Part shown: in pieces, positions 49,693 through 59,969 of the stretch
Layout: every line of letters starts with the position of its first letter
Position numbering within the stretch: position 1 is the first letter of the stretch
Position numbers and translations under genes: made by a program
Notes under the pieces: model-generated
The model's database searches: none
Seen by the model: only the letters and a program-made list of their open reading frames with translations
What the model was told of the DNA's origin: nothing
NCBI GenBank assembly: GCA_963556495.2
Contig: OY747710.1
Span: 15,883,500-15,947,499, forward strand
DNA length: 64,000 nt
Origin: Valencia hispanica
Lineage: Eukaryota > Chordata > Actinopteri > Cyprinodontiformes > Valenciidae
Direction of reading: 5' to 3'

Positions 49693-50872
49693 ATTATTGA
49701 AATTACAGCCCCTTCATGTGCAATTACGACTAGGTCCTACAATTAGGTTATAAGTTAAAACATACATGTTTTTTTTTCTGAGAAGAGGGTAAATCCAAAG
49801 TAAATCATGGCTCCTGTCATTCACTTAGATGGTATTTTGATACATTTAACATACCGACACCGCTTAACAAGGGACTTAGTGAAATGGTACTCCATTATGG
49901 CTTTTGTCTTTTCGAGCAAGATCCAATTGACCTGTTGCTCAGTCTTGCTAAGCCCCGCCCTCCTTAGTTACTGTTCCTAACGCGGATAAGCAGTCGTAGC
50001 TAACTGCATGTTTACAATGGGAGCGGTCAGTGCCGAAGCAATTCTTTAGGAGGCTCCTGACAACTTTTGAAGGCAGTTACTATCTTTAAGGAGCCTTCAT
50101 AAAGGTCCACATTATGCCTTGGAGGGTTATATACACAATTTCCAAGTAGAATTACATGAAAATATACAAAGATTAGATGCACAGATCTTCAGATCTCAAA
50201 GCAAGAGGGAGAAGCCTCATCTGGCATCAATTGTCTTTTACAAGGAAAACATCATTGAAGACCGGCATAGTTCACGTACAGCAGTGTAATGTGTTAAACT
50301 CATTTACCATCAGTTAACATAACAATAGCCTGCTAAGTGGCTAGCTTAAGAAAGCACATTACCGCTGGGCTTTATGTGATTGATATTAACTTATAAGACC
50401 TGATTGCTAAGATTATTCAAACACATTGTCTCACCTTCAAACAAATGCAGACATCTATGTTTATAGTTTCCACGTAGAGTTAACTTGTAGTCTGCCACAC
50501 AGCTTTATCGAACTGAAACATTTTTCTGTTCTTTTTCAGTTTGGGAAACGGAATAAAATTAACTCCATTGTTTATCCCCTCTGCATACCATGTATCTCTT
50601 TTGCAAGTACAACAGGCACATTGATTAACCATATTTGTGCGGGGGTGTGAACATTCAAATGTTTCGGCTTGTGACATATAAAGTCGTGCCGATTTCGAAT
50701 GGCTCACTCACAGACTGAAGGCAGGACGAATTGAGAAACCCCTATCTCACTCTAAACAGCATGGATGGTTTTTTTTCCAGCTTTGTATGCCTGTATATGC
50801 ACCAGAGACACACAATAACATCTCAAAACCCAGAAAAACAGATTTTTTCATAATATGGGCCCTTTAAAACAC
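49693..50872. other. Possible TTAA-type repeat end; no gene
   Basis: The right part (50780-50872) reads CACAATAACATCTCAAAACC, then AACAGATTTTTTCATAATAT and GGGCCCTTTAA, which I recognise as the style of a fish DNA-transposon end with a TTAA target. A matching left end was not located. The central part has unrecognised frames at 50426-50650 and 50480-50707. Confidence 0.3.
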
Positions 50873-52663
50873 AAATCCATTCCAGAAAATCACAAAAGGG
50901 TCACAGGTCCCAGTGCTTCTCTATGGAGCAAGACTGTGAGAATTTCAGAGTCCATATATTTCAGGGAAACTGGTAGTTGAATGCTATTGGTTTGTTTCCG
51001 TTTGGGGGGAGGGGCAGAGCAGGACTGAGTGACTTGTTAGCTATGTCTGCCACAATGCAAAATGACAAAAGACAAGTTTGATGAACATACCACATGTCAA
51101 TCTGTGGGAACCTGTGCCATGTGCTGGAAAGTTTAAGCTATGAATGACCCACATCACAAATCAAAGAATCTGCTGGTATGGTTTCACATACCCCAGAGAC
51201 CGTTATATGTCTTGTTTGAATCAATGCTGTCTGACTTATCGGTTCTTAAGATTATTTTTTAGTAAATTATGAAGACAAAGTGTGAATATTATTCAATTCT
51301 ATTCCAAGTTTCATATGCACTTTTTAAAATTATCCTCAAAAGACTTCATCAGATTATGGCAAAAACTGCTACAGATAAATTCTAACTCTATACCTGCTCA
51401 TAAATCACAAGAAGCACCATCATGTAATCACTATACAGGCACACTCAGCATCACCTCTGCGATATATCATCTCAGTCTAGTCTCCCCCACCTGCACCAGC
51501 TAATTGTTTATTCCACATTTCAGCCACATTTCATTTTTATATTTCTCTTTTCCCCTCAGCTCTGCTTATGTAAGAGACAGCCAGTGTGTGGTGGATGGAG
51601 TGTGAGTAAAGGCACTCTCCCCTTCAACTGGTTAGAGAGTATATCCATGTCGCTCCCCAAAGGATGGCTGAAAAGTGATCTTCTAAATGCATATTCTGGT
51701 AAATACTAGCGCTTACTGGACCACTGAGGCCCAGATTTATACAACTCACTCCCTGCATAGTGTAGCTGAACTCTGGAGAAAAGCAAAAAGCAACACAGTT
51801 AAAAATTGTTTCGACAACAACCAAACCCTTTCCCCAGCGATGCACAGTAATGGCAGGGAGGATGAGATGTAGTTGGCTGCTGTCGTAGGTGATGTGAAGG
51901 AAGTTAAAGTATGTGACAGAGACAAAGGACTACAGATTGATAGCCTAAGCTCAAACGCATGGCTAGTTTTCCACAATCAGACCATGAATGCTGAAGATGA
52001 TTTCTGATCGACAGAGAAAAATGTATGCTTCAGTGATTTTGACCATTGTTCTCAAAGAAAAAGCCAAGACATTCCACAGAATGACAGAGAGAGTAAGCTA
52101 CACCTCCGGTTTTTGTTTCATACTCGGAAGAGATGCATGCAAATCCGCAGGAAACATTTAGGGAAAATAGATATTTCTCTAATCCAAGAATAGAAAAAGA
52201 AAATGCCATGGTGTTTCAGCAAGAAAATCATATCACAATAGGTTGAATCAGTGGCACAGAGTTCAGAGCACACAGTCACTGCAGAGGGAAGCTGACTTTC
52301 AGGAAATATTGTGTGACTACAGCACATTTAGAAAGGAGGTCAAATGAGGATGAAACAATACCTGGAGGAGCTGTGTGGCCTGGCATTAGTGATGACTAAG
52401 AATGTTACCTGTGGTCTGTTCTTTTAGAAGCAGAGTGCTTTTTCCCCACAGTACCACTGACGTTTCGAAGAGGACACAGCCAACACTGGATAATCCGTTA
52501 TGACATTATCTTGAAGTAAATGTTTTGATGAATGCATCGATCTGTATTGTAGAAAAGCATGCTTCAGGAATATATGAACTGAGGAGGCATAAGCTTGTTA
52601 CTGGTAATAAAGTAAACTGACGTTTAAGACATAGACAGCTTTAACGCGGCTGTTTATACTTTG
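50873..52663. other. No gene recognised
   Basis: Mixed non-coding sequence with frames on both strands (51282-51503, 51624-51845, 51687-51872, 51746-51976, 52118-52327) that overlap each other and show no domain. Confidence 0.45.
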
Positions 52664-52751
52664 TCCCCTAATCATGTAAAGCACCTTGAATTACCTTGTT
52701 GTTGAAAGTGCGCTATACAAATAAAATTGGCTTGCCTTGCTTTGCTTTGCC
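52664..52751 (+). repeat. Orphan L2 3' tail (88 bp)
   Basis: CCCCTAATCATGTAAAGCAC, CTTGAATTACCTTG, TTGAAAGTGCGCTATACAAA, then AATTGGCTTGCCTTG and a repeated CTTTG end. Matches the last 90 bases of the L2 copies at 27345-28219 and 55858-57166. Either an extreme 5' truncation or a tail borrowed by a SINE. Confidence 0.85.
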
Positions 52752-53282
52752 TAAAGCAGCTGAAATTTCTGTCATACCATTGCTAGTATCCAAGGTCATT
52801 TTAACTAGATGTAGAAAAAGTGGTGGACTGACAAGAGGTCTCTATTTATATGTAGGATAAAGCAACAAGGACCTGTACTTGACTTTGAATCTGTTGGTAT
52901 AACCGGACAGAATTTACTTTTCTTTTTTTTTTGCAAAATATTTAGGGCTAGATAAATAAGCTTCCCTGAACTGAACTAGTTCTGAGGGTTTTCCACCTGA
53001 TGCTGTGCACTGTACTGCCAGACAAGAAAGTCAAATTTTAGCATCTGACAGGTATTACGTGCAATAAAAACCCATGTTGTGGGAACTATAGGAGGGCCAC
53101 CCATCATGCTTAAGGTAACATTGTGTTAAAACTAAAGTCGATAAGCTACAAGGAGCATGCCTGTCAAGCAACTTAAAGGCTGTAAACAGTGGTCTTTATT
53201 TACAAAAAGATTACATCGTATCCAGTGTTATCTCATATAGAACCATTCTTCTTACAGAGTAAAATTATTTACCGTTGTTACT

Positions 53283-53350
53283 AGGGGTGTAACGGTACAC
53301 GGTTCTTTAAAATTTTTGTAACTCATGGCTCGTTTCGTTTTCGGTAAACT
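53283..53350. repeat. Left end of a TAGGGGTGTAACGG-type repeat
   Basis: TAGGGGTGTAACGGTACACG followed by a CGTTTCGTTTTCGG patch is typical of a fish hAT-like non-autonomous family. The other end was not found. Confidence 0.45.
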
Positions 53351-53891
53351 TTAATCAACAAAAATAAATACAAATGTGCATATGAGGTTTTCTTTTACTT
53401 TGACCAGCATTAAATAAAGAACCTTTTTAAAAAAAACTAAATTCCTTCTTTTCAATCCCTGAATTAATTAGATTATATTATGTTATATAACTTAAAAAAG
53501 TTGAAACTATAGAACTGACAGGAGATTTGATTGGATTTAAAAAATAAATAAATAAAATAGTACAAACAGACATAGCTAGAGTAGAAAACAATACAACCAC
53601 CTGAAAACTGTCCGTGAAATGGTTAACAAATGCTTAAATAATACTTGAGAATACCATATTTGAGAATAAAACATGCTTAAATCACTTTGGAGTTGTTTTG
53701 ATATTTTGACAACTTAGTCTCCCACCTGTATTTGAATGTAGCACCGGCAGCTGTTTGGAAAATCCTTTCTGATCAACAGGGATTCCGTTGTCTTGCGTTT
53801 TGTACAAAATAAGGAGTGTGGGCTGATGGAATGCTACTAGTAGCCATTTGGACGTCAGCTGGTTTTTCTCTAGAATGAGTGATGTTTACAT

Positions 53892-53940
53892 TCACCTTGA
53901 ATTGCCTTGTTGTTGAAAAGTGTGTTACACAAATAAATTA
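53892..53940 (+). repeat. Orphan L2 3' tail (about 49 bp)
   Basis: CACCTTGAATTGCCTTGTTG, then AAAGTGTGTTACACAAATAAA: the terminal segment of the same L2 family, without any upstream L2 sequence. Confidence 0.75.
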
Positions 53941-55504
53941 CATTCAGCTTGACATTGTTTCAAGTGAGTAATTCAGTTCCGTGCAGAGCGTGTTAGGTAC
54001 TTATTGTTGTTGAAAGATACGTTCACTGACAGTTTTTGTTGGGTCCATCTTTCTTTTTCTACTGTAGCTGCATGAAAAGCCAAATAATACTCCCATAATA
54101 GAATAGTTTAGTGATAGCTGGGAGTCTTTTTTATTTTGTTGCCGTGTCATTTTTTAAAGTTGCACTGCACTCTGAGTTCTATACACAAAAATTTGTGCAA
54201 AATGTCATTATCTTAGTACATGTAAAGATACAATGTATGCTTCAGACTACAATATTTATTCTTCTTTTTAACAGAAACTAATAAATATTTTAAGCTTGAT
54301 CAATAATGTGAGTCATTAGCTCAGTTTTTGTGTACAAAATAAGCTCCACACACTCATACTTAAATAAAAAAATTGTTGAGCTTATAGTTAGGTACCCTGA
54401 TGTAATGCTCTAATTTCAACATAATTTCGTACACAGGCAGACCAGAGAGGTAAATTATTCAATTTGTGAGCAGCTGGCACATCTGAAACAGGTATATAAG
54501 TGGTGGCATCATGCATGGAGCATTAGTGTCATCAGGCAAATAATCCTAAAGTCAGTCAAAGCAGAGGGTGACTAGACACAGAAAATGCATTGTGGGGTTG
54601 GATGAGACCAGGTGGTGTTGTGCAATTGGCCAATCTGTGGCATACTCTTAACTGAATGCAGTATGACATGTGATGTCTGGATGCCCTCACAAAATGCAAC
54701 TTCTTTCATACTGTTTTCCTCTGAGAGCAAAAGCATTCTATATAATGTTATACACAGTGGGTATGGATCTTCCCTTGCACAGCCTGTCCCATTTTTCTGA
54801 AGTAACTTGAACTAAGACATTGAATCATTGGCTCTAGGAACTCTCTGGTATTCTACAAGTACTGTAACTTCTAATGGAGACTTGAATGCAGGACTGATAC
54901 AAATATTTATTTCTCTGCATAGTGAGTGGTCTGTAAATCATGTCATCTTTAAGATTTTATTCATGTTTTTTTGTTACTATATTGATACAGTATGAGAAAG
55001 ATTTCCATCTGAAATCTTCGAGCTTTCCTTTTCTGTGTGCATCTAGTATAGACAGGTATAGTTTTATTTATAGAAACATTCTGTAGGTTATGCTATTTAC
55101 AAAAAATGTCAATCTGACTCTAGGATAGATCCAGCTGCTGTGAATTTGACAAATAATGCAATTACAAAAAGGATACATGGAAAATACAACAGGACTAAAA
55201 TCTACAACAGAAAACATACAAGAGACTCTGTAACTTCAAGTGAAATTAGTCAACAGGACTAAACAAATCACTTAGCTCTTGAACAAGTTCAAATCAGCAC
55301 TCTTTGTTTAAAGATAAATCACCAGACAATTGCACCAGAACAAGTGAATACAAGGACAAATCCAGTTATTCCTTGAGGAAATGCAAAAACCTCTCCAGTG
55401 GTATTCTGCTGTGCTATTCCATTTGAATTTAGACAGATTTAATGGTTAGTGCAATAACTGAGGTGTGACCAAGAACCAAGAACTATATATACTATTCAAT
55501 AAAA
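53941..55504. other. No gene recognised
   Basis: AT-rich sequence with no recognisable coding region or repeat end. The frame 54612-54800 has no domain. Confidence 0.5.
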
Positions 55505-55857
55505 TATAGTGCTGAGAAAAATGTACCCCTTACAGATCTCTTCTGTTTGTGTTGTATTGTTTTAATATAAAAACAAAAATCAGAGGACATACAGAATCCC
55601 ACTCCCAAATGCTAATGTTTTAAAAATAAAAAAAAGATATTCAAACCAATTTGGTCTTGCTTTAAATAGTAGTCACTTGTTAAACTTAAGTCGATTCGCC
55701 ATTGAGCTTTTACAATTACTGGTAATGAGTGTCTTCCATCGCTGTAGAGAAATTTTTGAGTTCTCTTGGCAAAATTGTGTAAATTTAGCCACACTGTTTT
55801 TTTAGCATTAACAGCTTGCTTAAGGTTACATCATAGCAAACCAATTGGATTTATGTC
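55505..55857 (-). mobile_element. Old antisense Tc1-like element, left part
   Basis: It starts near GTGCTGAGAAAAATGTACCC and continues through degenerate inverted repeat. From about 55725 it contains the antisense of the transposase C-terminus (AATGAGTGTCTTCCATCGC, then GAAATTTTTGAGTTCTCTTG and CCAATTGGATTTATGTCCAG, the antisense of the SPDLNPIE region). It stops where L2 sequence starts. The right part of the same kind of element is at 57620-58255. About 400 bp of the middle (the GGGSVMVWG region) is missing between the two parts. Confidence 0.6.
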
Positions 55858-55907
55858 CAGATTACAACAACCAATAAGATTAGCTACCATAACTATACAG
55901 ATGATAC

Positions 55908-55996
55908 TGTCAGGAACTGGTGGTGTGGTGCATAGACCCAAACGCAGACATCAGTAGAAAGTGCAAGGCTGTTTATTGGGTGCTGTTGGTGGAGGA

Positions 55997-56056
<60 letters not shown>

Positions 56057-56256
56057 GACGGCAGGAACGGAGAGACAGGACATCTGATGAACAGGACGGG
56101 TAACAGCAGGACAACACACTATGAAGACGTACGATAATGATACGGCACTGAGTGAGGGGAAGTGACGGGTTATAAAGGCTGGAGAATCAGGTGTAGTTGA
56201 TTGAGACACAGGTGAGAACAATGATTTGGAGAGGGAGTGAATAGGGCAGCATGACA
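55908..56256 (-). mobile_element. Solo LTR (349 bp), minus orientation
   Basis: It begins TGTCAGGAACTGG and ends GCAGCATGACA, inverted TGTCA/TGACA termini. The flanks are GATAC (55903-55907) and GATAT (56257-56261), a 5-bp duplication with one difference. Read on the minus strand it has a TATA-like TTTATAACC (near 56170) and an AATAAA (about 55973-55978), in the order expected for an LTR. It holds a (GAT)15(GGT)5 microsatellite. The style suits a Gypsy-type retrotransposon. No internal region remains. Confidence 0.8.
55997..56057. repeat. (GAT)n(GGT)n microsatellite
   Basis: About 15 GAT units followed by 5 GGT units inside the solo LTR. Poly-His and poly-Ile open frames here are artefacts. 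Confidence 0.95.
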
Positions 56257-56607
56257 GATATTCAGCTCTACATTACGATGTCACCAGATGACTTTGAACC
56301 CATCCAAGCCCTAAGTAAATGCATCGAACAAATCAATGGACAGATGTGCCATAACTTTCTCCAGGTGAACAGAAACAAAACAGAAGTAATTACTTTGGGA
56401 CCTAAAGAGGAACAATCAAGAGTCATCACTCAGGTCCTCTAATTCCAGTCTACTCAACATCCCTAGAGTAAGAACCAAACATGGACAAGCAGCTTTCAGT
56501 TTCTATGCTCCTCTAATCTGGAACAAACGTCCAGACAACTGCAAAGCTGCTGAAACACTGAGTTCTTTTAAATCAAAACTAAAAACGTGTCTGTTTAGAG
56601 CTGCCTT

Positions 56608-56950
56608 TGTCAGACGGCGGTCATGTGATCTGGAGGATTTCCCATTTAAGGAGGAGCTACTCACCAGCTCGCCGCTCTGACATCACTTTTTACATGTCCC
56701 GAGCTCCGCAGCTGTGCTTCCAAGCATCGCTAGTTCCCGGGTGTAGCGGATTTCCCAATCCTCACAATCACCCGATCCTACCGTCTCGTTAGATCTTGTA
56801 ATCCCAGCTTTCTCGACAGATCAGTCCTCACGTTCAGGGATTACTATACTAAACCGCGTGCTACTGTCCTTCCCTTGCTCGTCTATCACCGCGCATGGGT
56901 CTCAGCCGCACGCAACACTCCTATCGGTCTATCAGGCCGTGATCCTGACA
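56608..56950 (+). mobile_element. Solo LTR (343 bp), plus orientation
   Basis: It begins TGTCAGACGG and ends GATCCTGACA (6-bp inverted TGTCAG/CTGACA termini). GCCTT flanks it on both sides (56603-56607 and 56951-56955), a perfect 5-bp duplication. The L2 coding end is interrupted here and resumes as GCCTTTGAGC. A TATA-like CATTTAAGG lies near 56644. It differs in sequence from the neighbouring LTR, so it is a second family. Probably Gypsy-type. Confidence 0.85.
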
Positions 56951-57175
56951 GCCTTTGAGCAATGCTTTGAGGTATCATAAGTTTTGTGTAAAGTATGCTT
57001 TTTGCTTTAATACTGTTTTTACTTTATGTGCTTTGAAATGCTTTGATGTGTCTGTGTATGCTTTTGTCTGTGTTTTACTGCTATTTTTATTTTACCCCTT
57101 AATCATGTAAGCACCTTGAATTACCTTGTTGTTGAAAGTGTGCTATGCAAATAAAATTGCCTTGCCGTAACTTAC

Positions 57176-57299
57176 TTTGCTGGCGGTGTCCCAAGACAAA
57201 TTCCAACAGTTTCTTCCTCAGCTCCTCTTTCTTGGGTAAGAAATGCAACGCTGATGTGCTATGTCCACAAATAACACAAGCCCGACTGTGTTCTGCCAT
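57176..57299 (-). pseudogene. Possible first exon, THAP-like start (41 codons)
   Basis: On the minus strand an ATG (57297-57299) opens MAEHSRACVICGHS, then LHFLPKKEELRKKLLEFV. It runs to a consensus splice donor, GTAAGT (57170-57175 on the plus strand as ACTTAC). The C-x2-C pair near the N-terminus followed by a helix of this kind resembles the first half of THAP-type zinc fingers, used by P-like and Kolobok-type transposases and by host proteins. The open frame continues past the donor into antisense L2 tail (see findings), so the downstream CxxH is not evidence. No second exon was found. It may be a host or transposon first exon, or chance. Confidence 0.3.
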
Positions 57300-57619
57300 G
57301 TTGTGGAGTTGCTAATCGTTAGCTTCTACTAGCAGAGTTGCTAATGCTTAGCTTCTACCAGAAGCGTGCTTTGATCTCTCCTGGGCACAAAATCAATACA
57401 GCCCTCCCGTGGGTGGTCGCAAGTCAAGGTAGGCAAGCCTCGAATACCAATTTTCTATGTGACATAGAAAAGACTGATTTTTGCCATCTATTCCCTTTCT
57501 GTGGCTAATGCAGACAATGGGAGTTAGAAAAAATGTTATTGTGCAGCATGCATATGCAACACAAAGTGACCGATCATATTTCAAAAATAACAAGTATTAG
57601 TTCTTTTTCTAAAGTGCTG
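57300..57619. other. No gene recognised
   Basis: Contains two near-identical GAGTTGCTAATCGTTAGCTTCTACTAG-like units around 57305-57360 (GTTGCTAAT..TTAGCTTCTAC repeated), just upstream of the possible exon on the minus strand. Otherwise unannotated. Confidence 0.45.
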
Positions 57620-58255
57620 TGTTAAATTTCTGCTGGATGATCCAAAAAGTTCCAATTTTGTCTCTGCATCCCACAGAATCTTCCCTTAAAAGTCTAGAAG
57701 ACATTAAGATGTTTTTGATGGCAAATGTCATACAGGCCTAATTAATTTTTAGTCTGCAGCTATTTTTGCCTGTAACTCTTGCACTTGCTAGATCATAAAC
57801 GCTGACTTTCATTGAGGGGTGTGGTATTTGCAGTGCTTTACATGTTGTTCTACATTCTTTTGCGACCTCCTTGACGATACATTGATTGGCTTATCGAGTC
57901 ATTTTGATAGACAGACCTCTCCTGCGAAGATTCACCTGTGCTTTATGTTTTCATCAGTTCTGGATAATTGCCCTCACTGTGGTTTGCTAGAGCTCCAAAT
58001 CCTCAGAAATAGCGTTATTGTCCTATCCAAAATGGTAGTTCTGAAACTTTCTTTAGATTGGGGTGTGATGTGTTGCTTTTAGGATCTTTTCACTTTCATG
58101 TTGTCAGAGTGGTTCTTTTTAAGTCATATTTGTTTCTACAGGTCTGGTAGGAACCAGCCTAGGATGTAACTAGTGAGGTGAACTTGGCGTGTGGTTAATT
58201 ACAGTTTCATGATTTAACAAGGGGATTGCAGTATTTTATTCCATGTTAGGACAGA
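57620..58255 (-). mobile_element. Old antisense Tc1-like element, right part
   Basis: Begins at AAAAAGTTCCAATTTTGTCT, the antisense of the SDETKVELFG region, then AAAAGTCTAGAAGACATTAA. It continues through the N-terminal helix region (CTGGATAATTGCCCTCACTG near 57960, antisense of the repressor-like helix) and a start-like ATGATGTGTTGC region near 58066. It ends in inverted-repeat sequence (TGTGGTTAATTACAG, then GATTTAACAAGGGG near 58217). Heavily decayed. Same family as 12935-14060 and the companion of 55505-55857. Confidence 0.65.
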
Positions 58256-58316
58256 AGGCTTTGTTGACCTTTTTTTTATTTGTAAATGAAGTTATCAATT
58301 AAAAAGTGCATTTAAT

Positions 58317-58420
58317 TCAATTCAGTTCAATTAAGTTTATTTATATCGTTTTCTAAAGTTTATTTATATATTCCAAGGCACTTTAAAGTAATTTTAATTG
58401 AATCATACATACATTCCAAA
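58317..58420 (-). repeat. Antisense LINE-type 3' tail, degenerate
   Basis: TCAATTCAGTTCAATTAAG and TTTATTTATAT motifs followed by CCAAGGCACTTTAAAG resemble the antisense 3' end of a fish LINE of the AATTGAATTGA-tail type. Sequence to about 58520 (GGAAACCCAGCAGATTGCAT) may belong to it. Low confidence on boundaries. Confidence 0.4.
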
Positions 58421-59885
58421 TAATCCCTCAGTTCATTATAATAATCAGTCTAAAGTTTTCTAAGGAAACCCAGCAGATTGCATTCAATATTTATCTCAGT
58501 CACACAGATATAAAAAAAGAAAGCCTCTCATAGCTTAATCATATAAAGTTTGATGATCTGAAAGATTTAAGAGTGACAACAAAGCAAACAGAAGAAATCT
58601 TTAAAGAGGAGCAAAGATTTTAAAAGTTTCATTAGTAGACGAAAGCATAAAATAAAATATATCTTAATTTAAGCACTTCAAATTCAGCTATATAGGTGCA
58701 GGAAATATCAAGAGAGCTGAAAATGTTTTAAATGCGGTCTTGTAATGAGATGCAAGGAGAAAAAAAATATGAACAGCCATGCTGGGATCATTATCATATT
58801 CTTTCAGCAGACAATGTTTTTTATTGAGCTTTAAGGCATAAGGGCTGACGTTAGGTGAGCTATGAATATGTTTAGCCAGCGTGATCCTCTGCATAGCGTG
58901 TGAAGGTCACATCATTCAGTCTTAGAGACAGCTTTGTTTCCTTGTAAATGCAGGCAGCAAACACACTGCAGGTGAACATGACAGCAGAGTTCCTCCTGAC
59001 TCTTAATGATGGGGCTTTATGATGCAAAACTGACAAACTTCATATCTGACAGGGATCCAAAACTCATTGTCTTTTTCTCAGCGTGATATTTGTATTGTCT
59101 GAGCGTGTGTGAGCGCCGTGTTGGGTTGCGACCCAAAATAAAACGAAATTTAAAGACAGAAGTGGGTCGCCTAAATTAGAAGGGGAAAACAACATGCACT
59201 CGTGCTAACAGTTTCACCAACTAAAAAAAGCATCATGATTATGGTATTTTTAAGGTGATGCTTTGGAAAACACTGCAGGACATAAATAATGACAAGTTTT
59301 AAAAGGGTTGCAGTGAGTAGGAATAGGAAGATCTTCCCTCCCACATGTCAAAAGCCATAGGTGAAAATCTTTGACAGGTTGATTTCTTTGTCCCAGAATA
59401 ACTATAAGCAGCTAACATAGGAATAAAACAACAAATATTTCAGTTCTAAGAAAACATATGCCTTTATATTACCAGGTATTTATTTTTGGAGTGACTGTTT
59501 GAACCTTTTTATTTGTTGTTTGACAGGATTGTAAAGAATAGATTCCTAATGTGGCTGCTACAATCAATTGTCTGATTCTTAATCTTTACCTGTCCAAACC
59601 CAAATAAGAGTAAAGCTATTCCCTCAACTTTTCTCTTCTTCAACTGTGTTCTCTCCCTTTGACTTTCATTCCCATTTGTTTCTTTTTCTTCGCTCTATCC
59701 CAAACGGACTGAAAACCACATTCCTCTAAATTACCCCAATTTGAAACCATGGGTTTGTTCAAGGTTTAAAATATGAAAAGAATTTTCACCAAAAGGTTTT
59801 ATATAACGGAGATTACTCTTCGTGTTTAGTCTGAGGTGTTTATATGTGTAAAAAAGATGGCTGTCATGCATATAGTAGTGGAACT
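58421..59885. other. No gene recognised
   Basis: AT-rich; the frame 58688-58894 has no domain. Nothing further supported before the L2 element at the right edge. Confidence 0.45.
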
Positions 59886-59969
59886 GGTACAGTAGCTGGG
59901 AACTCCTTGTTTTTCACACAGCTTTTCTTGGGGTGGTAAGGTCTCGCTAGCTCAGTTAGCTTAGCTTCA

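Larger units (their letters stand above)
55860..56607 (+). pseudogene. L2 ORF2 remnant (YTDD core and C-terminus)
   Basis: The start reads ISYHNYTDDT, the RT catalytic box with Ala replaced by Thr but both Asp present. It is cut by an LTR (55908-56256) within the box's trailing residues and resumes as [11 protein letters not shown], then [16 protein letters not shown] deletion removes the connection/thumb region. The final part has [25 protein letters not shown] and ends at the second LTR, within the last codons of ORF2. No protein can be produced. Confidence 0.8.
55858..57166 (+). mobile_element. L2 fragment with two solo LTR insertions
   Basis: A plus-strand L2 piece interrupted twice by LTRs. 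After removing the LTRs it has the end of RT, a link region, the C-terminus of ORF2 and the 3' UTR ending AAATAAAATTGCCTTGCC at 57166. An internal deletion joins the region after [11 protein letters not shown] to [10 protein letters not shown] near 56435. The left boundary with the Tc1 remnant is approximate. The L2 is younger than the Tc1 and older than both LTRs. Confidence 0.8.

Noticed and set aside
48775..49753. Plus-strand proline-rich frames, up to 129 codons
   Set aside because: They are antisense shadows of the GC-rich Rex3 coding region.
55893..56221. Minus-strand frames with poly-His and poly-Ile runs
   Set aside because: They are translations of the (GAT)n(GGT)n microsatellite inside a solo LTR.
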